Assembly: GCA_037783415.1 (NCBI GenBank)
Contig: JAZGTN010000070.1
Span: forward strand, 10,248,501 to 10,312,500
Origin: Leptasterias polaris
Lineage: Eukaryota > Echinodermata > Asteroidea > Forcipulatida > Asteriidae
DNA length: 64,000 nt
Reading direction: 5' to 3'
Shown here piece by piece: positions 43,840 to 55,379 of this stretch. The notes beneath the pieces are model-generated. The model saw only the letters and a list, made by a program, of their open reading frames with translations, ran no database searches and was not told the origin of the DNA. Numbering within the stretch: the first letter of the stretch is position 1; every line of letters begins with the position of its first letter. The translations under genes and the position numbers were made by a program.

Positions 43840-44063
43840 ACCCGGTAGAGTACAGGGCAGCTCCACTTCAGGTGGCGTGTCAAGTTTGCCGTCCGGCTGA
43901 ACTCTCGGTCGCAATGTTTGCAACGGGTCTGCGGCCTCCTGCAATTAGTGATGGTAGAGCAAAACAGTCTGGGCCGGTGGGTTTTCTGTCCCTGCCTCGT
44001 TAATACCACTGGGGTTTGTTCTGAGAGGTCGTGAACCCTTTCCCTGCGTGGTGTGCGGAGATG
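43840..44063 (-). pseudogene. Zinc-finger-like fragment in the decayed retroelement
   Basis: The minus strand reads CKHCDREFSRTANLTRHLKW at about 43860-43925, a C2H2-like finger with the last histidine replaced by cysteine a few residues on. Nearby repeats of ACCACTC..CAAACCCC (44028-44215) give three degenerate 90-110 bp units. Whether the finger belongs to the retroelement or a captured host gene is unknown. Confidence 0.4.
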
Positions 44064-44760
44064 TCACGACTGGGATTTGCTCCGAGTGGTCAAAAACCCC
44101 TTGTCGCTCACCCCGGTTCTCGTGTACTTCTTGCTTGTGCGTGGTGGGCGGAGATGTCGCAATGGGGTTTGCTCAGAGTGGTTCCAAACCCCCGGTCGCT
44201 TTACCCGGTCTTCCGAGTGTATGGACGCTACCCTCCACCGCTGGGGATTGTTATTAAACCCCCGCTGCCCGTGAGGGCAGTCTCGCCGGACTTGGCCGAA
44301 CTCATGGCACCCAACACACTCCATTATAGTCCGGTCGGTCTGTCGGGGAGCAGAGTCAGGGCTTTCCCAGTTCGGCACTTATGGTGGCAGTAGGGGCTGT
44401 GATATGACCCTGACATCCCGGAATCCATGCTTCCCCTTCTTGTTTTGGGAGTCGAGGAAGGCCTCCATCTCGGTGGCGAGAGTGATGGCTTTGGTTAAAG
44501 TTGTTGCTTTCCTTGAGAAGATGTGGCGTTGGAGTTGTTCGTCACCAAGGGAGTTGCGGAACGCCTCCACCGCCAAGTCCTCCCGCGCCTGGACGGGTAG
44601 CCTCGGGTAGCTCTTGAGCACCAATCGGCGAATGGACTGTCCGAGATCGCTTAGCGACTCCCCCCTATACCTCTAGTGCGCATCGATAGTTGGGCCCAAT
44701 GTAACGGGATCTGGGCCGCTACCCCAAATCGTTCCTCGAAATACTCCAAAATTGAAGAGC
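44064..44760 (-). pseudogene. Broken gag of a third LTR element
   Basis: Minus-strand pieces in different frames: FEERFGVAAQ (about 44730), then a frame shift and stop, LPVQAREDLAVEAFRNSLGD (44520-44590) and a zinc knuckle CVGCHEFGQVRRDC (near 44280-44320) whose histidine is replaced by glutamine. These are typical Ty3/gypsy gag segments. No protease or polymerase follows in the window, so the element is a fragment. Confidence 0.75.
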
Positions 44761-44960
44761 ATGAATGTTTGCCTTATTTAGTATGGTGCACCCGGTAAGG
44801 AGGAGGATCCAAAGAGAGTGAGCCACCTAGAGTGTTCCTTATTTGTATTTATGTATATATTATTTGTTTATTTATTTGTTTATTGAAAAACGTAGAGCAA
44901 GGTATAGTATAAATTTTACTGAAGTATAATCAGCGCTACTCACTGCTGTATTCAAAATTT

Positions 44961-45056
44961 GTTGCATCCTAATGAAATTTTTCGTACAAGGTTTAATTCC
45001 TCATACTTGAAAGGATAACGTACCCATATAAGGCAATGGTTAGAGAGAAAACAACC
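44961..45056 (+). promoter_or_regulatory. Conserved upstream block of the fibrinogen-domain gene, with CArG/TATA-like motif
   Basis: About 95 bp nearly repeated at 61271-61372 in front of the next gene: shared words CCTAATGAA, TTTTTCGTACA, CTCATA and GTACCCATATAAGGCAATGG. CCATATAAGG (45024-45033) fits the serum-response CArG consensus CC(A/T)6GG and could also act as a TATA element. It lies 220 bp before the ATG. Function is inferred. Confidence 0.55.
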
Positions 45057-45252
45057 TTTGTTGAGGTGGAATTTTGGTTCGGTGCTTGACAAAGAAACGA
45101 AATGTGTTGGCGCGCAAGAGGAAGTTGACACCAAAAAAAATCCGTTTTGCTGTGAACCAAACATTGTTTGCCACCGAAGTTCAACCATTAGCCGTCTTAT
45201 CTGAAACTACGAGGCTGCACCTACAAAATAGTTGTCAGTTTGCCTTAATAAA

Positions 45253-48200
45253 ATGGAACCATCATGTATAAAAATGACCCTGTTGGTCTTCATAGCCGTG
45301 TTTGCTATGAGAGCACAATCCCAAACTGAGCATAGCATTGGCTCATATTCAACAAGCGAGACCGAACGATGTGTGTGCCAGCCACACGTCACTATCAACC
45401 CGCCCGTTTGCCGAAGCTCCGTTCCCGTGAACTCCGGTACCTGCTGCAACTGTACGACCGTCCGGGAAATGGTTACCTCTGAGATACAGGGTCTAAGACG
45501 ACAGTTGGAAGAGCTACAAGTCTCAGTCTCTGCTTTAGTGAGATTTATTCATGGTAAGATTAGTTTGTTTATAGTTGTCGTCACAACGTTCGACTAGTTG
45601 CCGATCCACCAAGATCAGCTACAACTAGGTCAACATTTCCCTCTAGACTTGTTTTTTCCACTTTACAAAATTACCGAATAATTTTTTTCTCTTGATAATA
45701 TTGCTACACTAGGGTATTTTTTCCTGGCCCTATATAAGAAATATTTATATTTTCCTGCTCCAATATTTATAAAATTAAGTTTTGAAAAATAAGTTCAGTA
45801 TAAAAAAACAGCAACCAAAGATGCTTCGTCTCCTTTATCCATGTTGACACGAAGTCTTATTTCCTGATTTCAACCTTCCCCATGAACCAGGCTCATACAC
45901 CTGATACAACGGAGAGAACCGCAACAACGGAAGGCCGGTAAGGGTACTGCGGCTTTATCAATATGAAAACATGTGATTGACAGCAAGTTTGGGGTGGAGA
46001 AAGCTGGTTAACGTAGAACCTGAGGTCGCAAGTTCACATCCCACAGTTATTAGATTCAACAAAATAATAAGGGTAGTCCGACAGCCAAAAGGTACATTTT
46101 ACCTGAACCTTGCAGCGGAGTATATTATAACAGGTTTTGATTGACCTTGTATAAAACGAATCTGCATGATGACCCCATACGAAGGTTGGGCATTTCGATA
46201 TATATGTGAGAGGACCGTCCGTACTTTGGGAAGGGGGCCTGATTGAGTCGTCTAGCCGAACAAAGACACGCAGGTTCAAAATGGTTCTCTCTGCTTGTGT
46301 CCGGGGTGGTGACCGGGATTTATTCTCTTTTCTGCAAACACCTGCAGCAACTGTTGAGAGTTGTGCAGGCGGAGAGGTGAAAAGGTCACGCTACCCCAAA
46401 GCCCGCGAAACCAGTATAAAACAATAGAACGTGTAGTGGATGTTAGAACACAAGCAGACTATAAATGAATGAAACTTTTAACATGAACTATCTAGGACAA
46501 ACACATATGGAAGTAAACAAACGTCTCGGTCAGACGCGCGAGGGCGCACAGTGTTTATATTGCAGCGCAACGACCTCCTCACAACTCTTCCCCGCCTTAG
46601 AAGTCATCGTCCCGATGACTTACCGCATTAACCAACAAAATAACGCATTTTATCAGCACAACAATGTCGAACACTAAACTCCTGAAAAACCGACTGAGAA
46701 AATCTAAACAAAACCAATAGGTAGATCAAACAAAAAGTAGATACCTATCCTAAACTACAAGCTTCAAAAAGCCAAAAAGGACCTGAAACACTGTCCTTAA
46801 TGAGACTGGATCCTGCTGAATAATGTAGTTACAAAGTAAACCTTACTGGTGGCTTCCCACGCGAGGTGCACACAGGATAACGAGAAGAACACTGCAACGC
46901 AACTGTGTCAGATGAAGAAGCCTTGGTTTGGTCAGAACTATCGTCAGGCTGTGAGTGTGAGCCAACAGCATCACCTGAAGAAGCCTGAGGAAAAGGTTGT
47001 AGGACACAGCCTTGAGGAGTGCTGGAGGAGTCCGAGTCATCACTGGATGGGAATGATGACGATCCCTCTGTACCACTATGAGGAGCTTCACCCTCTCGAA
47101 TCCAAGGACAATGTTTAAGAGACGTTCTATGCAGGACCCTCTCTTTACCAAGGTGGCTGCGAACAACATACACTGGCTGGTCTGGGAATGGTTGTTTTAC
47201 AACTAGGTATGGCACATCCTCCCAATGGTCTGCTATATTGGCCCGACCCCTGAGTCCGTACTGACGGACAAGGACATAGTGACCTACTTCAAGTGGCTTC
47301 TCAAAGACTTCACGTGCCTGACGTGCCTGCCTGGCTGCAGCTGCAAGTTGGGAATTACGACAAGCAATCTTCCTGGCTTCCTTTAGGGCCTTTTGGTGTC
47401 CCTGGACATAAGACTCAAGGGTCCTCCGTTTACCTTGGTGGGCTTCCCCGCCTAAGACCAAATCCTGTGGGAAGCGCCCATTTCGTCCAAACATTAGGAA
47501 AAAGGGCTCGACACCCGTAGTTGAATGCTGAGAATTGTTGTACGCATATACAAGTGTGGACAGGTGCTCGGGCCATTTCTTCGTCTTCTCCTTAGGTAGT
47601 GCAGCCAACATTATTATATTTCCTCTCTTCTCAGTATCTCTTTAGGTTCTCGTGCAGGTCTTCGTTCCTCCATTTCCACAAAGTTAACAGAATTTAAAAC
47701 TAAGAGGAGTTGGGGTGACAGAGCTTTTATAGCTGCTGCCCCCAAGTTATGGAACTCCCTACCTCATTCAATCAAAATGTCAGCAAATCAAAATTTGTTC
47801 AAAAAAAACTTAAAAACCTATCTAATGTCTGAATTCTTTAGTTAAGATGTAGTATATTTCACAACCTGATGTAAATTATTTTCATTTTTTGTAACTTTTC
47901 ATGTACTTTCGTATGTTTAATGTTTCTATACCTTGTTAGGCGCCTTGAGCATCCCTTGGGGTGGATATGTGCGCATTATAAATGTTGTTATTATTATTAT
48001 TATTATTATTATGGAGCGTTCGATTGAACCTCTCACACTGCCCGTTACCTGCAGGATGATACGGACAAGTGTGGCTTCGCTGAATTCCGTACAATTCGCA
48101 AAGTTGACGTACAATATTGGACTCAAAATTGCGTCCTTGGTCAGAATGCAAGCGAAGTGGACAACCGAACGGGAGGAAAACTTTCTGCAAGAGGGCTCGA

Positions 48201-51200
48201 GCAACGGTATCAGCACGTTGATCCTTGGTTGGTATTGCCCATGTGTACTTTGTGTGGACATCCGTTACGACCAAGACATTTTCATAGCCATCATCAGAGA
48301 CCTCCAGCGTGGTAAAGTCCATGGCTACCACCTCCATGGGAGCAGATGCGGACAACATCGAGAACGGTGGCCTCGTTTGGCGAACAGGTGGTTTACTCAC
48401 GGCGCATCTTCGGCATTTTGAACACCACTCCTTCACGGTCTTATACATGCCGCTCCAGTGAAACCGTGTCCACAAAAGATGAAAGGTACGTTTCGATCCA
48501 AAGTGACCCGACTCATTGTGAAACTTGAGGAATACCTCCTCACGGAGGCTAACTGGGAGTACCAACTGGAAATGGGGCTGCTGGGTCGAAGGCGACACCA
48601 CTCTACGATACAAACAATGATCCCGCATCGAGAGACGATCCCAATCTTTGAGATATTGACAAACCTCCCGGGAGCAACCTTGTCGAACCTGTCTGTCTGG
48701 CTTCATACCCCCCTCCACAAATCCCACAACTCTTCCAAGCACCGGGTCTTTTTGTTGGAGTTCATGAAGCTGAGCCAAAGTGTAACCAGGCAAGCAAGCA
48801 ATGCCCCCAATGCGACATGCTTCCATGTGATGGCTGATGGCCAGTGGCACTGATGTTCCAGGTCAGACATGCTCTGATACACTCAGACGTAACTATGCTT
48901 ATCTCAGGTGCATCCTTCTGGGTCAACGTGTCATCAATTGGAGCGGGGAGACGCGAAAGGGCGTCAGGTGCTTGATTGCATTTACCTGCTCGATATACCA
49001 GTTCATAGTCATATGAGCTCAGTTGCTGGACCCATCGCATTTCAGTACATCCCAAGTTGGCTTTCTCCAGATACAGCAGTGGGTGATGATCAGTGACGAC
49101 ACAAGACTTGTGGCCCAAAAGGTAATCCTTAAAAACTTCAGTCACTCCCCACTTTATGGCCAGCAACTCAAGTTTAAAGGCGCTGTAGCGGCCAGTGCGC
49201 TCAGCCGGCTTCAGCGTGCGGGAAGCATACGCTACTACTTGTGGTCTACCTTCATTGTCATCTTGAAAAAGTATGGCACCTAGTCCAGTGCCACTGGCAT
49301 CCGTCTCCAATCGGAAGGGTTTGGCAAAGTTGGCATATGACAGGATAGGAGCCTCTGTCAAACACTGGATGAGAGCATTGAAGGCAGCCCTTGCAGGGTC
49401 TCCCAGTGTGATCTCCCAGCAGGGTATTATCAAGTATTATCGGGTATTATCGAGTACAACAGGATGCCCTTTGGTCTGTCGAATGCACCAGCGACATTCC
49501 AACGTCTCATGCAGCGATGCCTTGGGGACAATGTTACGACAATGTCCTTATCTACTTGGACGATATTATTGTCTATTCAGCTGATTTCGACACGCACTTG
49601 GCACACCTTGATCGGGTCTTCACCAGACTTCAAAAACAGGGGCTGAAGCTGAAGCCCTCAAAATGTCACCTCATACAGCAAAAAGTGCGTTACCTCGGAC
49701 ACTTGGTTTCTAGCGATGGTGTCGCAGTAGACCCAGAGAAGGTACAAGTTGTACACGGCTGGCCAGAACCAAAGACTGTGAAGGATGTCCGCTCCTTTCT
49801 TGGGTTTACAGGTTTTTTCCGGCGCTTCATTAAGGGATACGCTTCCAGTGCAGAACCTCTCTTCCAACACTTGAAGGGCGACCGGACTACAAAGAAGAAG
49901 CAGCATCGTCTTCCACATAGTGAGAGTACCTTGGCTTTCTGCTCATCGTCAAGGAGTGTCTCGTCGACATCTACAGCAAACATTGAGTCAGCTGATCCGT
50001 CTGCTGTCATAGTTGCCTGTCTAGCCTCCAATGATGCATCTTTTGACACGACATCTTTGCCTCGAACGAGTGATCCCAACTGAAGATCGCCAAGCAGGGT
50101 TGACTTAGGTACCACAATCTCAGCGTCCGCCTCATTGAACAGTGTTACAGGGAACTTTCCCCTCTCTACCCGTACCAAGCATGGTGGTATGACTACTCCT
50201 GATGGGAGGCTACCCGCAACTGATGGTGTCAACACTGCCTCGTAAGCCTCACCGTTTGGTCCACCATGGCTTCTGGCTTCCACAACTACCCCTTGTCGGG
50301 CCGAAAGCACAAGAGGCTGTCCACACATATGTGCCTGTCCGACTAGTCCACTCTCTGTATCAAATACCAGTCTGCTTTCCACCTTCTTCATTGCTTTCTG
50401 CCAAACTGGGGCGGGAGTAGGCCAGGGGATCTTCTTCAGGGGGATTGTTCTCCTACAGACATCAGCCTCTCCCAACACTCGCGGAGGACATTCATCCCTA
50501 AAATTCCATGCACCTTCTCTTTCTCCCAAGCCCTAAGGGTAGAATATTGCTCACGAATTACGAGTACCACCCGAGAAGTGATGACTTGACCAGCAGCGCA
50601 AACATCTGTCTCAAAGCACCCGATGTAAGGAATGGTTGCCCCGTTGGCAGAGACGAGAGCAAAGGGTTCCGGGATGTCTTGAAGCTTGAATCCCAAAGGC
50701 TCCAACTGCTGACGGAAATATTGCTCACCAACTGTGGTAACCTGGGACCCAGTGTCTAGGAGACAAGTAATTGGAATATTTGAAAACAAAACTTCGACTG
50801 AAAAACACTCTCCTACAGTTTTTGGTTGTATTAACTTAGCATCTGCTATTGCTGTTGAGCCTGATGTCTCTACCTCCACTGTACAACTCCCTACTGTGGA
50901 GGATTGCTGTTTAACACCGGTGGCTGCATGTTAGGTGTCATTTGTCGGCCTCTGTGCGACACTTCATAAGGGTCAGGGGCATTGCCAACACTCTTGGGGT
51001 AGGGCATTTGAGGCTGTCTGGCTGTCTCTCCTCCTCTAGTCATACCTCTGTACGGACAGTTTCTTGCGAAATGGCCACTGTATCCACATGAGTGGCACGG
51101 ACCGTATCGCCCTGTTCTTTGGAAAGCGCCATTCTGGAAATCTGAGTGTGGGCGGGGCATAGGAGGGGAGCAAGCAGCTGGTCGGGTTAGTTCTCTAACG

Positions 51201-54200
51201 GCCTGTACCACCCACTCACTCATCTCCCTCATTGCTCCGAGGATATCATCAGAATTATTCCTGGTCAGCTGGATAGCAGACTGCTGTACCCGGGTCGCAT
51301 TCACGGCACGCCCACGAGCTTCCTCTTGCCCTTCTCGTTTTATCCCATACTCTCGAAGTTCCCGGAAGGAGGTTATGGTCCCTTGCTCGTACATATCCCT
51401 GCACGTGTTCCACATATATGTGTCGTTTAGTCCTTCTATAAGTTGTTCCGTTAAGGCTGAATTGGGGCTTGCGTACAGCTTGGCATCTTTACGGGTCAGT
51501 CGAAGGAAGCGTTTTTCCAAATCCACCGCAAAGTCTCGGACACTTTCCCCTGGGCGCTGCCTGCGTTCAAGGAAGAGACGTTGTATTAAAGACTAAGCTA
51601 CCTTTCAGAAGTCATGTAGGCCTACGCTTTCTCATCAGTTCCATGTGGGTCGATTCAAAGAATCGGGCAAATTTCTGTATTTTTTCAAAATATATCGGGT
51701 TGCAACAAGTATATGAGAAATAAAAGCTTGTTTGTGTGAGTAACAAGGCGTTTATCCCTTGTTGTCTTTAAAGCAATAAAAGGTGGGTCCACAAATATTT
51801 CTGAAAGGCTGTGATCGCTCTGAATTAGAGGCCAGAATTTGTTGATTGTCTGTGATAATTCCTTGTAGTGTGGTGCCGGGTTGTAGGTTGTCGCGTACAC
51901 GAAAGGTGTTTTTGAGTTTTTGTTTTGTGAATCATATTTGTCTTTTCACGATGTGATACTTTTACGATCTGTGTGTTCATTGCTTTTAAACAACAACGAT
52001 CATCATTCTCCCTCAAATGTTTCATATGAATTACAATACACTTGACGATTTATTTGTTCTACTTTGAACAATCGAACAATGGATAAACGCCTGTTATTCA
52101 TAAACAGAAACTACCCGCGGCTTTGTCTTTATTTCCCATAGGCCTACACTTGTTGCAACCCCACACCCTTTTAAGATGTACAAAGGGACCTGATTCTTTG
52201 AATCGACCAACATGCAACTGATTAGGAAGCGAACATGACTTCCGAAAGCAAGCTAGCTATTGCTACCCAATGGATCTGAAAACAATATTATTTATCTCGA
52301 CCCCCTCCCCCCAGTACACTAGCGACCCATACGGTCAATAAAAATCACAACATTTTGGTTGAAAACTATATAATTATTTCCCCACCACTTCCCCTTTAAA
52401 ATAACACAAGTGGAAATAGTCCAGTATGGTTCCGTATTTGGATTTGTATTGTCACAAATACAATTTTCTAATTACAACAAGTCAACAGATACAGCGTCAC
52501 TTAATGGGATAGCACCAACATTTATGCCATAATCAGATTGGTTCAACATTAAAGGATTTGCCGAGGATGAAGTGGCTTTTCTTTTCTCCCAAAATGCAGC
52601 TCTATCTCCACAAAAGTCAATGTAGAAGAGGGAACATGTACCTATTTGTATTTCAGGGTTTCTTTAAAATTTGAAAACTTATGTGCTTTAATTTGTCAAT
52701 TCATGTACACGTACGCAGGTTGGATTTGTACAATACTATACCTTGGCCACGCCCCTTGATGGATCCTACCCAACCGTCATCCATAATCCTTAATGCACTA
52801 ATGTTTGAATCTCTTGCAAAGATTTATTACAAGAAACTCTTTCATAAATAAATGTTCTTAGTTTTTAAATAATGTGTGTTAGGATACAATTACCGCCTCC
52901 ATCCCACTAGACACGCCCCTTCAGCACCATACACCCTCTTTTGTCCGTTTTTCGTATTTTTTTAAATACAGAATATTCTTGGCTAGCTAATTGTATGTTT
53001 TTGATGCCATTTTGGGGGTTACAAGCTTGTATTGGTTGTGTTTACACCGAAAGTATTGATAAAGTAATGTCAATAAAAACGATATTACAAATTGTCAACC
53101 CTGAGAATGGGCCATCACTCAGATTCTTAAACAGTCTGACCTTCTCGTATGGAATCTGCAAAAAACATTATATATCCAACAAAACATGGTTCACGCCCTT
53201 GGCTGCTGGACTAGTGCATTTCTAACAATAAACAATGGAGTAACCCAATTTCTTTACAAAGAATTGGGAGGTTATAAATCATGATAACTATTAGTTTGCA
53301 GAATTACGGTATAAAATAGGGCCTACAACCTTTTGTTTTTTATATACTTGTACAGGTGCCTTTCCAAAAGATTGTTCCGAGATTCTTGCGAGGGGTTTGT
53401 CGATCAGTGGCGTGTACACGGTTCAACCTCAAGACTCCGGTGCGGTTTTCCAGGTGTATTGTGATATGGAGACAGACGGTGGTGGTTGGACGGTAAGATA
53501 ACTCGCAAGTAAATGAAATGAGAGTAGGCCTACTAATCTCTAAGAGTTTATTTGTAAATTATACAGAAGGGGTTTGATCAATTTGAAGAAGAATAGATTA
53601 TTAAAAACCACACTTTCCTTTGATAGGTTTTCCAGCGGCGGAAGGACGGCAGTGTGGATTTCTATTTGGACTTTGCCGACTACAGCCGGGGTTTTGGGAA
53701 TCTAAGGGGAGAATTTTGGCTCGGTAACGACAACTTGCACCGTCTGACCGCTCAGGGCGAGTACGAACTCCGCGTTGAACTGTCAGACTTCGTGAGCGAA
53801 ACCAGGTATGCCGTCTATGACTCGTTCAGCATCGCTGATGTGAGTGACAACTACAGGTTGTCTTTGGGAAGTTACTCAGGAAGCGCAGGTAATGAATCAG
53901 TAACATTCCTGCAAATGTAATGAGAAAAGGAAACTATACTTTTACACATGCCCAGGTTGATGGGTAATTAAAAAAAAAAAATCTTTGATTATTATTATTA
54001 TTTGTTTCAACTGTGTTTACTAACACATCTACAGAAAAACTACTTCAAAGCTGTGACGATGGTTCTGACGTCCTTGATGGTACACAATTTATTTTAGATC
54101 ACAGCTTTAGAGGATAATACATGCTTAATGTTAATTTGCTGGGCTTAAAACAAGCGAAAAAGTTCCTATGTTGCTATGTTGCTATGTTAAAAAGTTGTTG

Positions 54201-54606
54201 TTATGTTGTTAAAATTTAAATTAGACAAAGGGTAGGCTATTGCTTCAAAAGCAGAATTAGCTTCATAAAAAGGAGAAGAAAAAAAACCCAAAAAATAATC
54301 GTTTTTCAAGGTCGTCCCATAAATTATAATAGTCCAACTGTTTTTGTTTCAGGCGACTCGATGACAGAACACAATAACCAGCAGTTTTCTGCTAAAGACC
54401 GAGACAACGACGCATCCAGCAGGACCTGTGCCCAGGCATTCCACGGTGCCTGGTGGTACAACGACTGCCACCATTCTAATCTTAACGGGGCGTATCTCCG
54501 TGGGACCACGACTGAATTTGGCCGAGGAGTTGTTTGGAGCCACTGGAAGGGGCATTATTACTCACTCAAAACCTCTGAGATGAAAATACGACCAACTCCA
54601 CAATAA
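45253..54606 (+). CDS. Secreted fibrinogen-domain protein (ficolin/FREP-like), four exons
   Basis: Exons 45253-45553, 53356-53492, 53627-53888 and 54353-54606 join in frame to 317 residues, with AG/GT borders and phases 1, 0, 1. Exon 1 encodes a short signal peptide ([18 protein letters not shown]), a cysteine-rich stretch ([14 protein letters not shown]) and a short coiled coil ([20 protein letters not shown]). Exons 2-4 encode a full fibrinogen C-terminal domain: [45 protein letters not shown], the calcium loop [25 protein letters not shown] and MKIRP at the end. Such proteins oligomerise through the coil and bind glycans or acetylated groups in innate immunity. Intron 1 is 7.8 kb and holds a decayed gypsy element in antisense. 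Exact ligand unknown. Confidence 0.92.
46829..47611 (-). pseudogene. Integrase C-terminal part of decayed gypsy
   Basis: Continues the integrase core after the LINE insertion: [20 protein letters not shown], then the chromatin-proximal module [17 protein letters not shown] and a serine/aspartate-rich tail ending at the stop near 46830. Open for 260 codons. Confidence 0.85.
47611..48011 (+). mobile_element. 5'-truncated LINE (L2/CR1-like) inserted in the integrase
   Basis: About 400 bp on the plus strand. The first 230 bases encode the end of a LINE ORF2, with the typical [18 protein letters not shown] motif and a stop at 47843-47845. The 3' UTR ends GCGCATTATAAATGTTG followed by a TTA microsatellite (47987-48011). 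It splits the integrase between CERFNRTLH and MLAALPKE. The target duplication is hidden in ATTAT repeats. Confidence 0.85.
48012..49433 (-). pseudogene. RNase H and integrase core of decayed gypsy
   Basis: RNase [19 protein letters not shown] and [11 protein letters not shown] (about 48960-49310). Integrase zinc site: [15 protein letters not shown] with CSKCRRC. Catalytic core: [17 protein letters not shown] and [10 protein letters not shown], so D, D and E are kept. Two frames overlap at 48762-48850, showing one shift. The upstream end meets the inverted segment at about 49435. Confidence 0.85.
49440..49900 (+). pseudogene. Reverse-transcriptase segment of decayed gypsy, inverted
   Basis: Reads on the plus strand while the rest of the element reads on the minus strand: [20 protein letters not shown], a one-base shift near 49530, then [17 protein letters not shown] and [14 protein letters not shown]. 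It starts in the middle of the RT domain, so the N-terminal half is missing. The left junction has small direct repeats of TATTATCRGGTATTATCGAG type. The right junction is at about 49895-49910. Confidence 0.9.
49905..50879 (-). pseudogene. Protease and polymerase N-terminal spacer of decayed gypsy
   Basis: The protease active site [13 protein letters not shown] is at about 50740-50770 and a second conserved block [13 protein letters not shown] follows. A shift near 50450-50520 moves to the frame holding [18 protein letters not shown] and ending KAKVLSLCG at the inversion border. Hence a pro-pol spacer without the RT start. Confidence 0.85.
50891..51593 (-). pseudogene. Gag (3' part) of decayed gypsy
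   Basis: Begins inside the capsid ([20 protein letters not shown], about 51510-51570), continues through [15 protein letters not shown], and ends with the zinc knuckle [14 protein letters not shown] (about 51060-51100). The capsid N-terminus is absent, so the element is truncated at its 5' side. Confidence 0.85.
51601..53355. other. Remainder of intron 1 of the fibrinogen-domain gene
   Basis: AT-rich sequence in which I see no exon or repeat family. Ends at the acceptor TATACTTGTACAG before exon 2. Confidence 0.5.
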
Positions 54607-54628
54607 TAACACTATACCACTCACTAAT

Positions 54629-55080
54629 GAGCAAGTTCGAGTGCGCAAATTTAGTTAGTCGACCCGTGATTGGCCACTGACTAGCAACGTACATGCGCAG
54701 TGGTGACGTACTCAATTGAACGACTCGTTTTGGAAGTCCAGTCGATCAACCATGCTGAGCAAGTTAGAGTGCGCACCATGGGTATAACTATTAAAAGGTT
54801 GACTATTTTTACTCGAACCCATGCTGGTCGACCATTGCTTGACTACTCTGTTTGACCATTCAGAACCAGCCTGATGGCCATGGTTTCTCATGTGGTACGG
54901 ATAGCCTTGTTTCATGCTAACATGCGTAAAGCGCAGAATGGAACCAGTGACACTGTAGCAAAATGGCTCGAACACCGTACCGATGGTTGACTTGACTTCC
55001 AAATGAGTCTTTCGAGTGAGTACTTTGCTAGTCAATGTTCAATCACGGGTCGACTAAAATATGCGCACTCGAACTTGTTC
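54629..55080. mobile_element. Inverted-repeat element after the fibrinogen-domain gene
   Basis: The left end GAGCAAGTTCGAGTGCGCAA is mirrored by TGCGCACTCGAACTTGTTC, and GTCGACCCGTGATTG / CAATCACGGGTCGAC extends the arms to about 40 bp. Starts about 20 bp after the stop codon, so it probably forms part of the 3' UTR region. Confidence 0.75.
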
Positions 55081-55379
55081 TATGTTGCCACTCACTAACT
55101 AAATTCATTCATAACATGTAAGGTATTTTATAAAGCGCAACTACATAAAGAACGCAGCGCATTAGCTTGGTTGAACACAATGATTGGTACACTAACTTCT
55201 TGAACTTGAATAAAGAGTAAGATTCTCTGATGGAGATAGTGAGTGCAATCCAGGCTTGGGGAGCAATGAGCAAAAGTGCGACTTGAAGCAGACTCGAGAA
55301 GCTTGACAGAGTTTGGTTGCTGAGTGTCAGTTGCTGAATGAAGGCTTGAGCGTCCAGACGGGTGGGAAGACAGGATACC

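Larger units (their letters stand above)
46829..51600 (-). mobile_element. Second Ty3/gypsy element, decayed and rearranged, in intron 1
   Basis: On the minus strand, from 51600 down: gag, protease, a polymerase spacer, then an inverted reverse-transcriptase piece on the plus strand, then RNase H and integrase, split by a LINE tail. Its proteins differ clearly from those of the element at 34-41 kb. I could not find LTRs on either side. It lies antisense within the first intron of the fibrinogen-domain gene. Confidence 0.9.

Noticed and set aside
46400..46828. LTR flanking the decayed gypsy element
   Set aside because: No matching sequence was found beyond 51600 and no TG...CA termini with duplicated target could be identified.
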